A stretch of DNA of 64,000 nt. Source: Ophiura sarsii (Eukaryota > Echinodermata > Ophiuroidea > Amphilepidida > Ophiuridae). Each line of letters starts with the position of its first letter. The first letter of the stretch is position 1. Both the position numbers and the translations under genes were made by a program. The stretch lies in NCBI GenBank assembly GCA_035610835.1, contig CM069447.1, forward strand, positions 17,937,992 to 18,001,991. The letters are read 5' to 3'. Below are positions 11,320-22,320 of this stretch, piece by piece. The notes below the pieces were generated by a model. It worked only from the letters and a program-made list of their open reading frames with translations. It did not search any database and had not been told where the DNA came from.

Positions 11320-11996
11320 ATTATTATTATTATTATCATTATTAGGCAGGCACGTCGACCCAAGCGAGATTCGGAAGCTGTATTATAGGGAATATTACAA
11401 TCTAAGTAATTGTGCTGATACATTGTGTGCGCCGTGTGTCTGCAGGCTGGTAAATGAAGCGAAGTGATTGTGATTAGGCCAAATTAAAAAAATCATTTGT
11501 CTCAAAGCTCCCGCGCGCGTTCGTTTATTGATGCGCATTAGAAAAACAAAAATCTGAAAAAAACTTCTTCTTTTTTTCTTTTTCTTTTTTTCAAAAAAAA
11601 AAAAAAAAATCCCAAAATTTCACTGATTTTTCAGATTTTCATTGATCACATCATCTTAAATACAAAAGTTCACTTTTACAAGGATTTCAATATTTTATAT
11701 TTAAAAAAAAAAAAAAAAAAACTTGAAAAAAAACCCGCATTCCGCATTAGTTTTACAACAGGAGAGGAGCTTTGAGACAAACAATTAATTTAATTTGGCC
11801 TTAGATTAGCATTTTTTGAATCAACGGTTTGTTGTACAAAGAGGGCTGATTTTTCTTAATCCTTACACAGATATCATTTGCCGATGATTTGTAGGTGTAT
11901 GTTCATACATGTAATATAATGGTAAAAATATACCAATCCCAGTTTTTATCATAATTGAGATCGCAGCCTCCAACACATCTCTTAGTGCCCCTTTAA
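11320..11996. mobile_element. Partial TTAA-type element, inverted relative to its neighbour
   Basis: The right end at 11993-11996 is the inverted form of TTAAAGGGGCATTGAGAGAT. Bases 11330-11460 are an almost exact reverse complement of 12360-12490, including an ATT/AAT trinucleotide run. The expected left terminus is missing or replaced near 11310. The interior has long poly-A stretches. The open frame here arises from this repeat and is not a gene. Confidence 0.6.
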
Positions 11997-12020
11997 ATTA
12001 AAGAGCAATACCTGAGCATG

Positions 12021-12534
12021 TTAAAGGGGCATTGAGAGATGTATCGATATACTAAATGAGCAAATAACGTAAAGATAATCATCAACATAGCCCAAATCCA
12101 AAATGTCATACAATTCTGACATCGCCTTCATGCCAAATAAGCAAATAATGGCACTTCCGGGTTGAGATTTGCCGCGAAAGGCCGCATGTTAAACGATAGC
12201 ATAACTTCCAAATTCAGCACCTAGTTTCGATATAATCATATCGAAACTAAGAAAATCATGAAATTTTATATGATAAACGTCGAATGTTGGTAAACTGTTT
12301 CAGATGGTAGTTAGTATATGCCTAAGTATTACTTTGATGCAAAAAAAACCTGATTTCATTTACCAGGCTGCAGACACACGGCGCACACAATGTATCAGCA
12401 TAATTACTTAGATTGTAATATTCCCTATAATACAGCTTCCGAATCTCGCTTGGGTCGACGTGCCTGCTTAATAATGATAATAATAATAATAATTGAGGGC
12501 GCACTCCCATACGTATCTCTCAATGCCCCTTTAA
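12021..12534. mobile_element. 514 bp TTAA-flanked MITE
   Basis: TTAA at both ends is followed by the inverted repeat AGGGGCATTGAGAGAT. The right part (12360-12490) is shared in inverse orientation with 11330-11460. It has no coding capacity. The terminal AGGGGC resembles the larger element at 37838-39347. Confidence 0.75.
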
Positions 12535-12716
12535 CACAGGTTTAATTACAGGCTCTTTCGTAAAGAGTAGGAAATCATCCCGGTCTGTATCTGTTCGGCT
12601 CAACAAGAAAACCGAACGGTTTAGTGGGTCCAATTTAGATCAAACGGACCCCGCACACGGACCCCAATGGAAATAAGCTAACATATTAAGCTTATTGGGT
12701 TATTCAGGGTGAGGGT

Positions 12717-12857
12717 CGGGCAATATCCTCAAATAGGTCTTACATACAGAATAAAGCACAAGGCAGCAATTGATTTGCCTTTGAATTACATTGTAAATAT
12801 GATAGCTGCCGTGTGCTTTATTCCGTATGTAAGACCTATTTGAGGATATTGCCAGGG
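12717..12857. repeat. 141 bp foldback
   Basis: The arms GGCAATATCCTCAAATAGGT and its inverse pair for roughly 45 bp, continuing through TCTTACATAC and GAATAAAGCACA. It is a short non-coding inverted repeat, probably a MITE. From 12858 to 13929 no gene or bounded repeat is supported. Confidence 0.75.
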
Positions 12858-13929
12858 TCGTAGGACCCAATCATCGGCAAAATGATATCAAATCAAAAGT
12901 CTTATAAAAGGTTAAGCTTTAATATTAATACTAGTATAATAGTACAACAACAAATCATTCTTAGAGTAATTTGTTATCAGTTGGTACTATAATATTCATT
13001 CATCATATAGGGTATTTTGCATGTTTCACCAGGGAGGTGTAATAGCATCTCTCTGGTTTCACTATCCGTCCCCATCCTAAAGTGGGTGAAAAAAATATAT
13101 ATTAAAAATAAACACAATGCACAATGATGCACGTATGGGTTTCCTGTACTAGGTTAAGCTTATTATTGAATTCATGTGTTTATTAAGCTAAAGGCTAAGC
13201 TGATGATTCACAAATCTATCTAAGACTGGAGTCGAGAGTTTCATTCATTTATAAACATTTATTTACCGTAATCATGAGGTTCCTTGCGAAATTACATGAA
13301 TTTAACCACAAGCAAAGCCAATCGGATAGATGAGTTCTATTTTTGCGAGAGCGAATACTATTTATCGACGGCCTACACATGTCACTTCATAAACAACAAG
13401 CACTCGTGTAATCGTGTTGAAAATTATTTTGTTGACATAAATAATTATTTCGTTGACAGACAGACTCATTCACCCAAAGTGAAATAACGAAACGTACATG
13501 TAGTGCCTGTGCTTAGTCTGCTTTACCGTGTCTAGCATGGAGTTGAGACTATTGACACACCTGTTGCTGAGTGGTTCACGGTTTATTATATTATGTATAA
13601 AAGCAAGGATCTCGTGAAAGCCAGCAAACAAACAGCGTTTCGGCTGCTATAGCAATCAGATTCAAGTAAGGGCAGCCGAAGAATGAGCTATGGTTTGGTA
13701 TGGTTTCCAGTATTCAATAAGATTTATTCCGTTAAGAAATAGTACCGGGTTCCAAAGTGTCGGCATTCAATTATTTCCTTTCATCCTTCCGCGGCCCTTA
13801 CCGAGGTTCATAGCAATCAATCAATAAGTGGCATTTTTCGTGTATGAATATTTTCAATGAACATTTTACTATAATCAATTCGTTGTTTAAAATAATTTCG
13901 CGCTTGGACAGGTGGTATGCATTTCATAT

Positions 13930-16387
13930 TTTTATTTTATTTTATTTATTTATTTGGACATACACTTTTAAAACAGTGGCATGAGTCTTCTCGACTGATG
14001 CGTCCTTAAAACATATTACACAATATTATCACATGTATAAATAAAAAGGCAGAATATATACAAATATTTACATGATATTACATAGAATCATACATTAAGT
14101 TGAATGCTACGTGCGGTCCATGCACGTTTTAAATAGGATTTGCAGAACACATCAAATATTTGGAGTACGGGTAAATCATCACATACAGTAAGAACATCAT
14201 TTGAAAGACCTAGCATAAGACACATTTTAATAGTTAAATTACCAGATATAAATATTCTCCAAAACTCTTCTAAGTTATGGAGTGATAGTTGATTTTCAAG
14301 TTTAAGGAGTTCATCAACTCTGATATGATTTAACGCACTACAAAGAAATAAGAAATGTCTAAGATCCTCAATATCTTTATCACATAATGGGCAGTAGATA
14401 TTTACATCAGGTTTCCATGAATGAGCACGGCCATTGAGGGGTAAGGTATTGCACCGAGCTTTGAATTTCATTGTTGCACCATAAAAATCTAATTTACATA
14501 ATAAGTAATCTTCCAAACCAGGTTTGGTTTTGAATAATACATAGTCCTTCAATGATGATTTTGTCATAGCAGAATGTAGCCACTTGTTGTTAGAATTATC
14601 TATACTTAAGTTATTAAAATTATTGATCCACAAGTGGCTATTATATAGATTATCTTTAAATATATGGTCCATGTCACACTCTGCCATAGCAGTTTCAATA
14701 TGAGCAAACCACTTCCATCTTAATTTGTTACAATTGCTCTTATAATACTTATCAATATATATAGAATGCATAGCGCTAAAAACTAGATTCGGCCATCTGT
14801 TTGTTTGCATTTGCCGAAGTCTCTTAAAATATTTAATACGAAGTTTATTTTGGATTAATGCAATTGGTTGCCATCCTAAATCGCCGATCAAGCATTCGAG
14901 TGGTGTATTCCTGGGGGCTTTTAGTATTGATCTTGCCATTTGGTATTGTAATGATTGTATCCGTTTAGTATCATTAGCGCTTCCAGGAACCCAAATTGCT
15001 GAGGCATAGTTGATGGAGGAGAGTATCAGATTTTTCCACAATAAATCTCCGTAATAAACTCTTTGAAAATCATCTTGACCATCAATAATGGATTTAACAT
15101 ACCCGATTAAACGATTACCCTTCTTTATAACATCTTTAATATGATTGTGATCAGATAAATTCCTAGAAAAAGTCACACCAAGATATTTATAAGTGTTAAC
15201 TTCAGAAATATAATTATCCCCTAATTGCCATAATCTATGAACATTCATACGTTTACCTACTATCAATATGTTAGACTTGTCGTGGTTAAAGCTTAGTTTC
15301 CACCTATGGGCAAATGTCGCGGCTAAGTCTAACATTTGCTGAAGCTCGTGCTCGTTATTAGCTAATAATACGATATCATCAGCCCAAAATAGGCTACCAA
15401 TACGGACATTAGAAAATTCCACACCTAGGTCATGTAATTTAAGTAATTTTGTGAATTCGTTGATATATACGCAAAACAGAATTGGTGATAAGACACATCC
15501 CTGTTTTACGCCTTCTTCCACATTGAAGAAGTCAGTTTCAATAGAACCGAATTTAACCTTAGATTGCACATTCATATACATATTATCAATTAATTTCCAC
15601 AACGTCCCTCTAATACCAATATTCCATGCAGCGTGCAGAAGACCATCTCTCCATACGGTATCAAATGCCTTTCGAAAGTCCAAGAAGGCCATATAAGTAG
15701 CTTTACCTTGATCTAGCCTACTTGCTGCAATATTCTTTAGTGTAAATATGTGGTCTTCACATCGGTAATTTTTTCTGAAACCACCTTGGACTTCTGAAAG
15801 GACATTGTTTTTATCAAGGAAGTCTGAAATGGTATTCGCCACGATCCTATTAAAAATCTTAGAAATACAACATGTGAGAGTAATGCCCCTATAATTATTA
15901 AGATCTTTACGATCCCCTTTCTTAAATATTGGAATAACGACACCCTCATTCCACTGCGTTGGGGTTGCTTGCATTTCAATGAGTTTCTGGAATAAACATA
16001 AAATTGATTGATTTAGACACGCACCCCCATTTTTTAGAAGTTCATTAGAAATATCATCGAGTCCTGGGGATTTATTATTCTTACATTTCATTATAGCATC
16101 ATTAATAATATTCAAGTCGAGATCAATATCACTTATACAATTATTATCAATAGTATTATGAGTATATGCCCTAATGTCAACTACTGATCTCTTTACCTCT
16201 ATTGAATTATAATCCTCCTTATCGTTTAAGTTTATATTCATTTTACCAAGAGTGCTCCAATATTGTAAGACAGATTGATTCATTCTGTGTCTATCATAGA
16301 TGATCTTATTTGAGCCAGGATCTTTGAGACAATGCACATCCTGTTTACCCTTTTTGCCTTTTAGATTTTGCCAGAAATTACGGCATT
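13930..16387 (-). mobile_element. 5'-truncated LINE retrotransposon
   Basis: The minus-strand copy ends at 13930-13956 with an AAAT-rich tail following about 150 bp of 3' untranslated sequence. The upstream boundary lies near 16387, where the reading frame is lost at a TAA. The endonuclease part is missing, consistent with incomplete reverse transcription at insertion. An exact target-site duplication was not resolved. Confidence 0.8.
14088..16386 (-). CDS. Non-LTR reverse transcriptase (truncated ORF2)
   Basis: An uninterrupted frame of about 760 residues. In order it shows RT motifs FLDFRKAFDTV (motif A, catalytic Asp), GVKQGCVLSPILF (motif B), FWADDIVLL (motif C, the usual FADD replaced by WADD), a KSNILIVGK stretch and YKYLGV (motif E). 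A C-terminal CPLC-x8-H-x4-C zinc knuckle follows. It would prime reverse transcription of its own RNA at a target nick. There is no endonuclease domain and no ORF1, so the copy cannot move alone, though the RT frame has no stops or frameshifts. The frame stays open about 16 codons upstream of 16337. The LINE clade is unresolved. Confidence 0.9.
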
Positions 16388-17192
16388 AATATGTTGTTTT
16401 GCCGTACAAATTTAAATTTTACAAAATATGCAAAATAAATCTCGATGAAAGTTTAAAAAATATTACGCCAATTTTATGCCAGGCGACGGAAAAAACTCAA
16501 AAATGGAAAATGTTAGGACATTTTTTGTTTTGCATTTTTTGAAAACTTCTAAAAGTGTTGCAAATTCATAACCAACAATCCCCGGGTTTTTTTTAAGTCA
16601 GCGCTATTAAAGTAAAAGCGATGACAAAACATACTTGCCTGTACATGAACATCTCGAGTATAATAGGCCTACAGGGTCGGGCATTCGGGCGGGTTTTTAG
16701 TGACTATCTTCAGTAGATAGCAGAGTGTGAATATAAATTATATCATGATAAGCCTAATTTCAACCATGTGATAGATTTACGAGAGATGTTATGGCTAGCT
16801 ATAGAGTATGATCAGATGGGCCAACATAAAACAATTAAATGCCTATTGTTTGTTCATATCATAGTAAAACCAGAGAGCTGTTTACCTATGTAACACCTCC
16901 CTGGTAAAACTATCACTTGGCCCAATTGGGATTCCATTCCACTCGACGCATGACCTTTGTGATCATACACTCTCCAGGCATTCAGTATAGATAGAGTGTG
17001 AATATAAGTTATTACACCTCATAAATATTCATGAGATAATAGGCATACATACTGCAATTTCATTGGTCAATTTAGCTGGCCACAGTGATAATAAATTGTA
17101 TTGAAGACTTTGAGCTATTTCCCGTGGTAGTTTTGGCTACTTCCCTACAACCTCATCCCCAGAGACACAGTGAGGTGTAATAAAGCAAATAC
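16388..17192. other. Interval with scattered repeat traces
   Basis: Contains an isolated CTATCTTCAGTAGATAG motif near 16705, the signature of the satellite at 19045-20065. It also has ACACCTCCCTGG near 16890, an inverse match to CCAGGGAGGTGT at 13030. No gene is seen. Confidence 0.4.
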
Positions 17193-17340
17193 TACATGGT
17201 ATGATCGGGGAAATAGGGCACACTATTTTCCCTCGGTACTGGCTACAGGCCTACCACCCCTCACCCTCCGGGTTCGGGGTGGTAGGCCTGTAGCCAGTAC
17301 CTCTGGAAAATAAATTGCACTATTTCCCCTCTAACCATGT
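17193..17340. repeat. 148 bp foldback with a perfect 26 bp stem
   Basis: The outer arms pair imperfectly (ACATGGTATG and CTAACCATGT, then GGGGAAATAG and CTATTTCCCC). The core 17235-17260 pairs perfectly with 17276-17301 around a 15-base loop; the stem starts GGTACTGGCTACAGG. The perfect core is either recent or maintained. Confidence 0.8.
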
Positions 17341-18705
17341 ACGAGGGGCATTCAATAAATACCCGCAGCCATTGTTGTTCTCCACACCTGAGTGATTCTG
17401 TGAAATCTAAGTGGGTACATTATAAAGTATGAACCTTAATCTATCATTTAACACAATCTGGATTTACTGAATATTCATAGTTACGTAATAGCATTAGCAT
17501 AAAGTAACCCATATTTGGACACTGAAAAACATGCCACTTTGGCAGGAATTTTGAATTTGCTTGATAGCACGTGTATTGAAATGAGCAGAACTTTGTTCCG
17601 GATTAGTGTGCAAGTCTAACATTTTGCATCAGGAAACCAGAGACCATGTTCAACGAGGTCCTAAATGGAGAGGTTCTGTCAACGACAACTTTTGGAAATA
17701 CACTGCATCTTATCTTGGTCAACATTAGGCTTTGACAGTGAGCCCCAAAATGCCGAAAATCCAAAGAAATGAAGATGATAGTTATAGCAAACAATTGGGA
17801 TTTCCTGAAATACCACAGCAAATGCAGGATTCGTTATTGTATAGATGACAGGGTATCAATAAATACATCGAGAATTGTTGAACTTGGAATAAAAATCTGC
17901 GCATGCGTAGAACGCACGGTGGTCAGAAAGCGCTCATAATGAGTAGAAATGTTAAACAATCACTGCAACCAACGTAAAAGTTACAGATAAGGAATTGAAT
18001 TTAAGAAAACAAGAACTGTGGTGAACTTCAATACATATACAAAGTTCAAAAATGTAAGCATCTATTTGAAAATACAATTCAATTAATGTTATGGTCAGTA
18101 TAGTGAATTTACTCAAATTGGGTAAAAAGAGCTTCATTGCATAAAAATGTTCTCTGCAGAAAACGGTTTCAGATATTGTCTTTGTAATCTCCCATTTAAA
18201 TCTATGACATTTAACAATGAGGAACAAGAGGTTTAAGACAAATCTTGCGGTTGGATACCTTGACCTTGACTGTTTATTCATTAAAGAATTTCTTTTAAGC
18301 TATGACAAAAAGATGACGTTTTAATGTTACACAATAAGTGTTTTTTCTCCATAATTTTGCATCTGAAAATAAGTAATGTTGAGCATATAGTACTGGTCTA
18401 TCACTGTTTCAAACGGCAACTTATTCCATGCATCGGTTCTTGAGATATTTTGAAAAAAGTAACTGTGCATCAAATTGCTTGCAAATATTCTCCGCCCTGA
18501 TCAGCTATTTTTCATGCAGTGTCCAGAGAGTACTGATTTTACGCATGTGCCATTACGTAATCCCACAAACGATATTTGTTCATTCATGCATGCGAGGAAA
18601 GATAAAGACCCATATTTCAAATTACCCTAATTCTAGTTGGCATACGTCGCGCATGAGTGGAGAAAAACAATGGTTGCAGGTATTTATTGAACGCCCCTCG
18701 TAGTA
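17339..18705. mobile_element. Mariner-like element, non-autonomous
   Basis: The ends TACGAGGGGCATTCAATAAA and the inverted TTTATTGAACGCCCCTCGTA are typical of Tc1/mariner elements with TA target sites. Pairing continues into ACAACAATGG/CCATTGTTG-like stretches. The length of about 1.37 kb fits a full-length mariner, but no intact transposase or DD(34)D motif is visible. The frames at 17603-17821 and 17952-18281 are unconvincing, so the interior is decayed. Confidence 0.65.
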
Positions 18706-19014
18706 AACTGCTCACAAAAAGTATCGAAACACTTAGAAATGATCCAATATATAACGGCTCGAAAAGGTGTGCATTAATCAAAGCAAATAACCAAGTGCAT
18801 ACTTTTAGGGTGATTGTCACTTTTGAAACTGGACCCACGACCATTGAAATGACAATAACTCCGCTCTGCAACATCGTATCTCATCGATCGAGGTGTCAAA
18901 ATACGCAGAACAAAATTATGCACTTGGTTATTTGCTTCGATTAATGCATACCCTTTCGAGCCGTTATATATTGGATCATTTCTAAGTGTTTCGATACTTT
19001 TTGTGAGCAGTTTA
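18704..19014. mobile_element. 311 bp TA-flanked foldback MITE
   Basis: The terminal repeats TAAACTGCTCACAAAAAGTA and its inverse extend into arms of about 100 bp. It directly abuts the mariner-like element, sharing its TA. The open frames on both strands are products of the palindrome. Confidence 0.8.
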
Positions 19015-19044
19015 TTTGTATACTATTATTATAGGGAAGTGTTG

Positions 19045-20065
19045 TTGCTAACTATCTTCAGTGGGTAGCAAAGTGAGTACCTTATCAGTCAGAGCATTGA
19101 GTGATGTAAGTAATCTACAGGCTGATACTTAGAGTGTGAGTATTAAGCTATCTACAGTATATAACAAACTGTGATTACAAACTATTAACAGAGCATTGTT
19201 ATGAACTATCGTCAGTAGATAGCACATGTCGAGTATACACTATCTTCAGTGGATTGCAGAGTGTAAGTAATCTACACTGATAGTATAGTGTGAGTATTAA
19301 TTAAGCTATCTTCAGTAGATATCAAACTGTGAATACAAACTATTAACAGAGCGTTGTTATGAACTATCTTCAGTAGATAGCAGAATGTGAGTATACACTA
19401 TCTTCAGTGGATTGCAAAGTGTAAGAAATCTACACTGATAGTGTGAGTATTTAAGCTATCGTCAGTAGATAGCAAACTGTGAATATAAACTATTAACACT
19501 GAGTGCTGTTATGAACTATCTTCAGTAGATAGCACATGTCGAGTATACACTATCTTCAGTGTATTGCAGAGTGTAAGTAATCTACACTGATAGTAGAGTG
19601 TGAGTATTAAGCTATCTACAGTAGATAGCAAACTGTGATTACAAACTATTAACAGAGTGTTGTTATGAACTATCTTCAGTAGATAGCAGAGTGTGAGTAT
19701 ACACTATCTTTAGTGGATTGCATAGTGTAAGTAATCTACAGGCTGATACTTAGAGTGTGAGTATTAAGCTATCTACAGTATATAACAAACTGTGATTATA
19801 CAAACTATTAACAGAGCGTTGTTATGAACTATCGTCAGTAGATAGCAGATGTGAGTATACACTATCTTCAGTGCATTGCAGAGTGTAAGTAATCTACACT
19901 GATAGAAGAGTGTGAGTATTAAGCTATCTTCAGTAGATAGCAACTGTGATTACAAACTATTAACAGAGTGTTGTTATGAACTATCGTCAGTAGATAGCAG
20001 ATGTGAGTATACACTATCTTCAGTGGATTGCAGAGTGGAAAAGTAATCTACACTGATAGTGTGAG
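19045..20065. repeat. ~155 bp satellite array
   Basis: About six to seven tandem units with a period of about 155 bp, judged from the spacing of GTTGTTATGAACTATC near 19195, 19353, 19507, 19662, 19818 and 19972. Each unit contains the dyad CTATCTTCAGTAGATAG and diverged relatives of it. Non-coding. Confidence 0.85.
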
Positions 20066-20099
20066 TATTAACCCAGACAACATACATATATTGGCCCTA

Positions 20100-20410
20100 T
20101 ATTGGCCCAATATTGGCAATATTGGCATTGGCATTTTATTGGTCACCAATATTGGACCAATATTGGTTTTACATTGGCGCTCGTCAATTGGCATCATGTT
20201 GGCAATCAATATTGGACCAATATTGGTTTTACATTGGCGCTCGTCAATTGGCATCATGTTGGCAATCAATATTGGACCAATATTGGTTTTACATTGGCGC
20301 TCGTCAATTGGCATCATGTTGGCAATCAATATTGGACCAATATTGGTTTTACATTGGCGCTCTTCAATTGGCATCATGTTGGCAACCAATATTGGTCCAA
20401 TAATGGGCGC
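20100..20410. repeat. 60 bp minisatellite rich in ATTGG
   Basis: Four near-identical 60 bp units (from about 20146) contain CCAATATTGG and AATTGGCATCATGTTGGC. Because 60 is divisible by 3 and no stop falls in several frames, up to four overlapping frames stay open. These are repeat artefacts and I do not call a protein. Confidence 0.9.
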
Positions 20411-20495
20411 AATATACCAGGGGCGGGAAATAACACCATTGATTTGATATTCAAAATATGACGTGGTCTAAAAAAGACGGCCGCTGTTAAGAGTT

Positions 20496-20523
20496 ATCGC
20501 TTCCCGGCCTTTTGGCTAGGATC
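20496..20523 (+). ncRNA. U2-snRNA-like 5' segment (pseudogene or repeat head)
   Basis: The stretch ATCGCTTCCCGGCCTTTTGG followed by CTAGGATC matches the start of metazoan U2 snRNA (ATCGCTTCTCGGCCTTTTGG, CTAAGATC) with about two mismatches. The homology then stops: the branch-recognition GTAGTA region and Sm site are absent. It is a truncated pseudogene or the head of an snRNA-derived short interspersed repeat, not a functional U2. Confidence 0.6.
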
Positions 20524-20729
20524 TTGTGCCTTTTGGGTTGTCCAGCCTACGGCCCAATGATTTGTTATACGGGGCCATAAAGGGCAGACCGGTTGTGCCT
20601 GTCCTCTAAAACAATTTAAAAAAAAGATCTTGTGCCTTGTCCTGTCCCTTAAAGATTTGTTCCCTTGTCCTAGGCTTGCCCTTGGCCAAATTGGTCCTGG
20701 CCACCTGGCTTCCTACCTAACATTTCTCC

Positions 20730-21050
20730 AAGATCGCCCAATATTGGCCCTCACTGGCGAGTGCCAATATATTGGGCCAAGCTTGGGCTAATGGCCAAAT
20801 AATATTATGCCAATATTGTAAGCCAATATTGGGCCAATGAAAAATCAATATTGGGCCAATATTGTTATGTTATATTGGCCCAGTATTGGCCCAATATTGG
20901 CACTCATTGGCAAATGCCAATATTGGCCAATATTGGGCCAAGCTTGGACCAATGGCCAAATAATATTATGCCAATATTGTAAGCCAATATTGGGCCAATA
21001 AAAAATCAATATTGGGCCAATATTGGGCCAATATTGTTATGTTATCTGGG
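20730..21050. repeat. ATTGG/CCAAT-rich repeat block
   Basis: Two diverged copies (about 20735-20875 and 20880-21045) of a sequence dense in CCAATATTGG and GGGCCAATATTG, including AATAATATTATGCCAATATT. It is related to the 60 bp minisatellite 350 bp upstream. Non-coding. Confidence 0.8.
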
Positions 21051-21734
21051 ACGTATCCGCCTCGATGAGACGCTTCGCGCCATATATAATATGACTAACT
21101 TCTATGCACAATTGGGCGTATGCGAGCAATAAACCTGCTATTTTTCACCCTTTTTACAAAATAGGTTTTATTTTAGACATATAACCGTTTAGATGAAAAC
21201 GAGCTTAAGTGGAAATAATTTTGCCTGTTTGATTGGTGGATATCTCAAGAATGCCTCTTGTAATTTTTGTTACTTTTGATCAATCCCCTGAATTGTTGTG
21301 ATTTTTTTTGCTGTGGTAAGTTTTGACGTTACCTACCAATACATGTTTTGTTAAATCTCACTTTCGGGGAAGAATTCGCCCGAGGTAGTGTAATTTGTGC
21401 TGTAAGGATACCTAAATATGTTAAATACTTAAATGCATTGTCCCCATTCAAGTCGATTTTTTTGATAAAGCTGTTAGAAATTTTAAAAGCAGAAACGATC
21501 GGTTTGGTAAAAAAATGCATTACCTCCGAATACCTATTTAAAACACTGCCATTTTAATATAAACACAGATTAGTGAATGATATCTATATAATAAGTGAAG
21601 TATGATACAATGTACACGTGTGCTAAGTTTTATCATTTTGAAGGCAACATTTTTTGAAATATCTGCAATAAAAGGCTGTAATCGTAGGCAAATTTGAATT
21701 ATGAACTGTTACCTTCAAATACAAAAAATGATAC

Positions 21735-22320
21735 CGTGGTTATTCCCTCAGTTGTTACATACTTGTATCGACTGGAATAAAGTAGAAATGTGCGCTGTGT
21801 TCGGCAAGCCACAGAGAAGTTTTGCATCAATCTTTCAGCTTTTTGTAAGTATCTTTTCACAAATTTCTGTAGGTTGCGTACAAGTGCATCAATAATTTAT
21901 TGTTGTCTTAAAAGTTGATTGAATATAGCCTCCCTCTGTCTCAATCTTGTTACTCCTATTAGTGTAGTTTTTTTATGTTATTCACGCAAAGACATCCTCT
22001 GACAGTTGATTTAAATAGCAATAGGGTGATTAATGTAGCTTCCCTCTGTTGTTACATACTTGTAACGACTGGAATAAAGTAGAAATGTGCGCTGCGTTCG
22101 GTAAGCAATGGAGAAGTTTTGCATCAATCTTTCAGCTTTTGCAAGTAACTTTTCACATAATTCTGTAGTTTGCGAACAAGTGCATCAATAATTTATTGTT
22201 GTCTTAAAAGTTGATTGAATATAGCCTCCCTCTGTCTCAATCTTGTTACTCCTATTAGTGTAGTTTTTTATGTTATTCACGCAAAGACATCCTCTGACAG
22301 TTGATTTAAATCGCAATAGG
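21735..22320. repeat. Tandem duplication, ~297 bp unit
   Basis: The two copies start near 21735 and 22032. Both contain GTTGTTACATACTTGTA, TGGAATAAAGTAGAAATGTG and TATAGCCTCCCTCTGTCTCA. Differences are a few percent, so the duplication is fairly recent. No convincing gene is found here or in 22321-23930. Confidence 0.8.

Noticed and set aside
13030..16910. CCAGGGAGGTGT at 13030 and its inverse at 16890 as termini of a 3.9 kb transposon around the LINE
   Set aside because: Only about 13 bp match and no target duplication was found.
17603..18281. Minus-strand frames within the mariner-like element as transposase
   Set aside because: No helix-turn-helix or DD(34)D motif could be seen in either frame.
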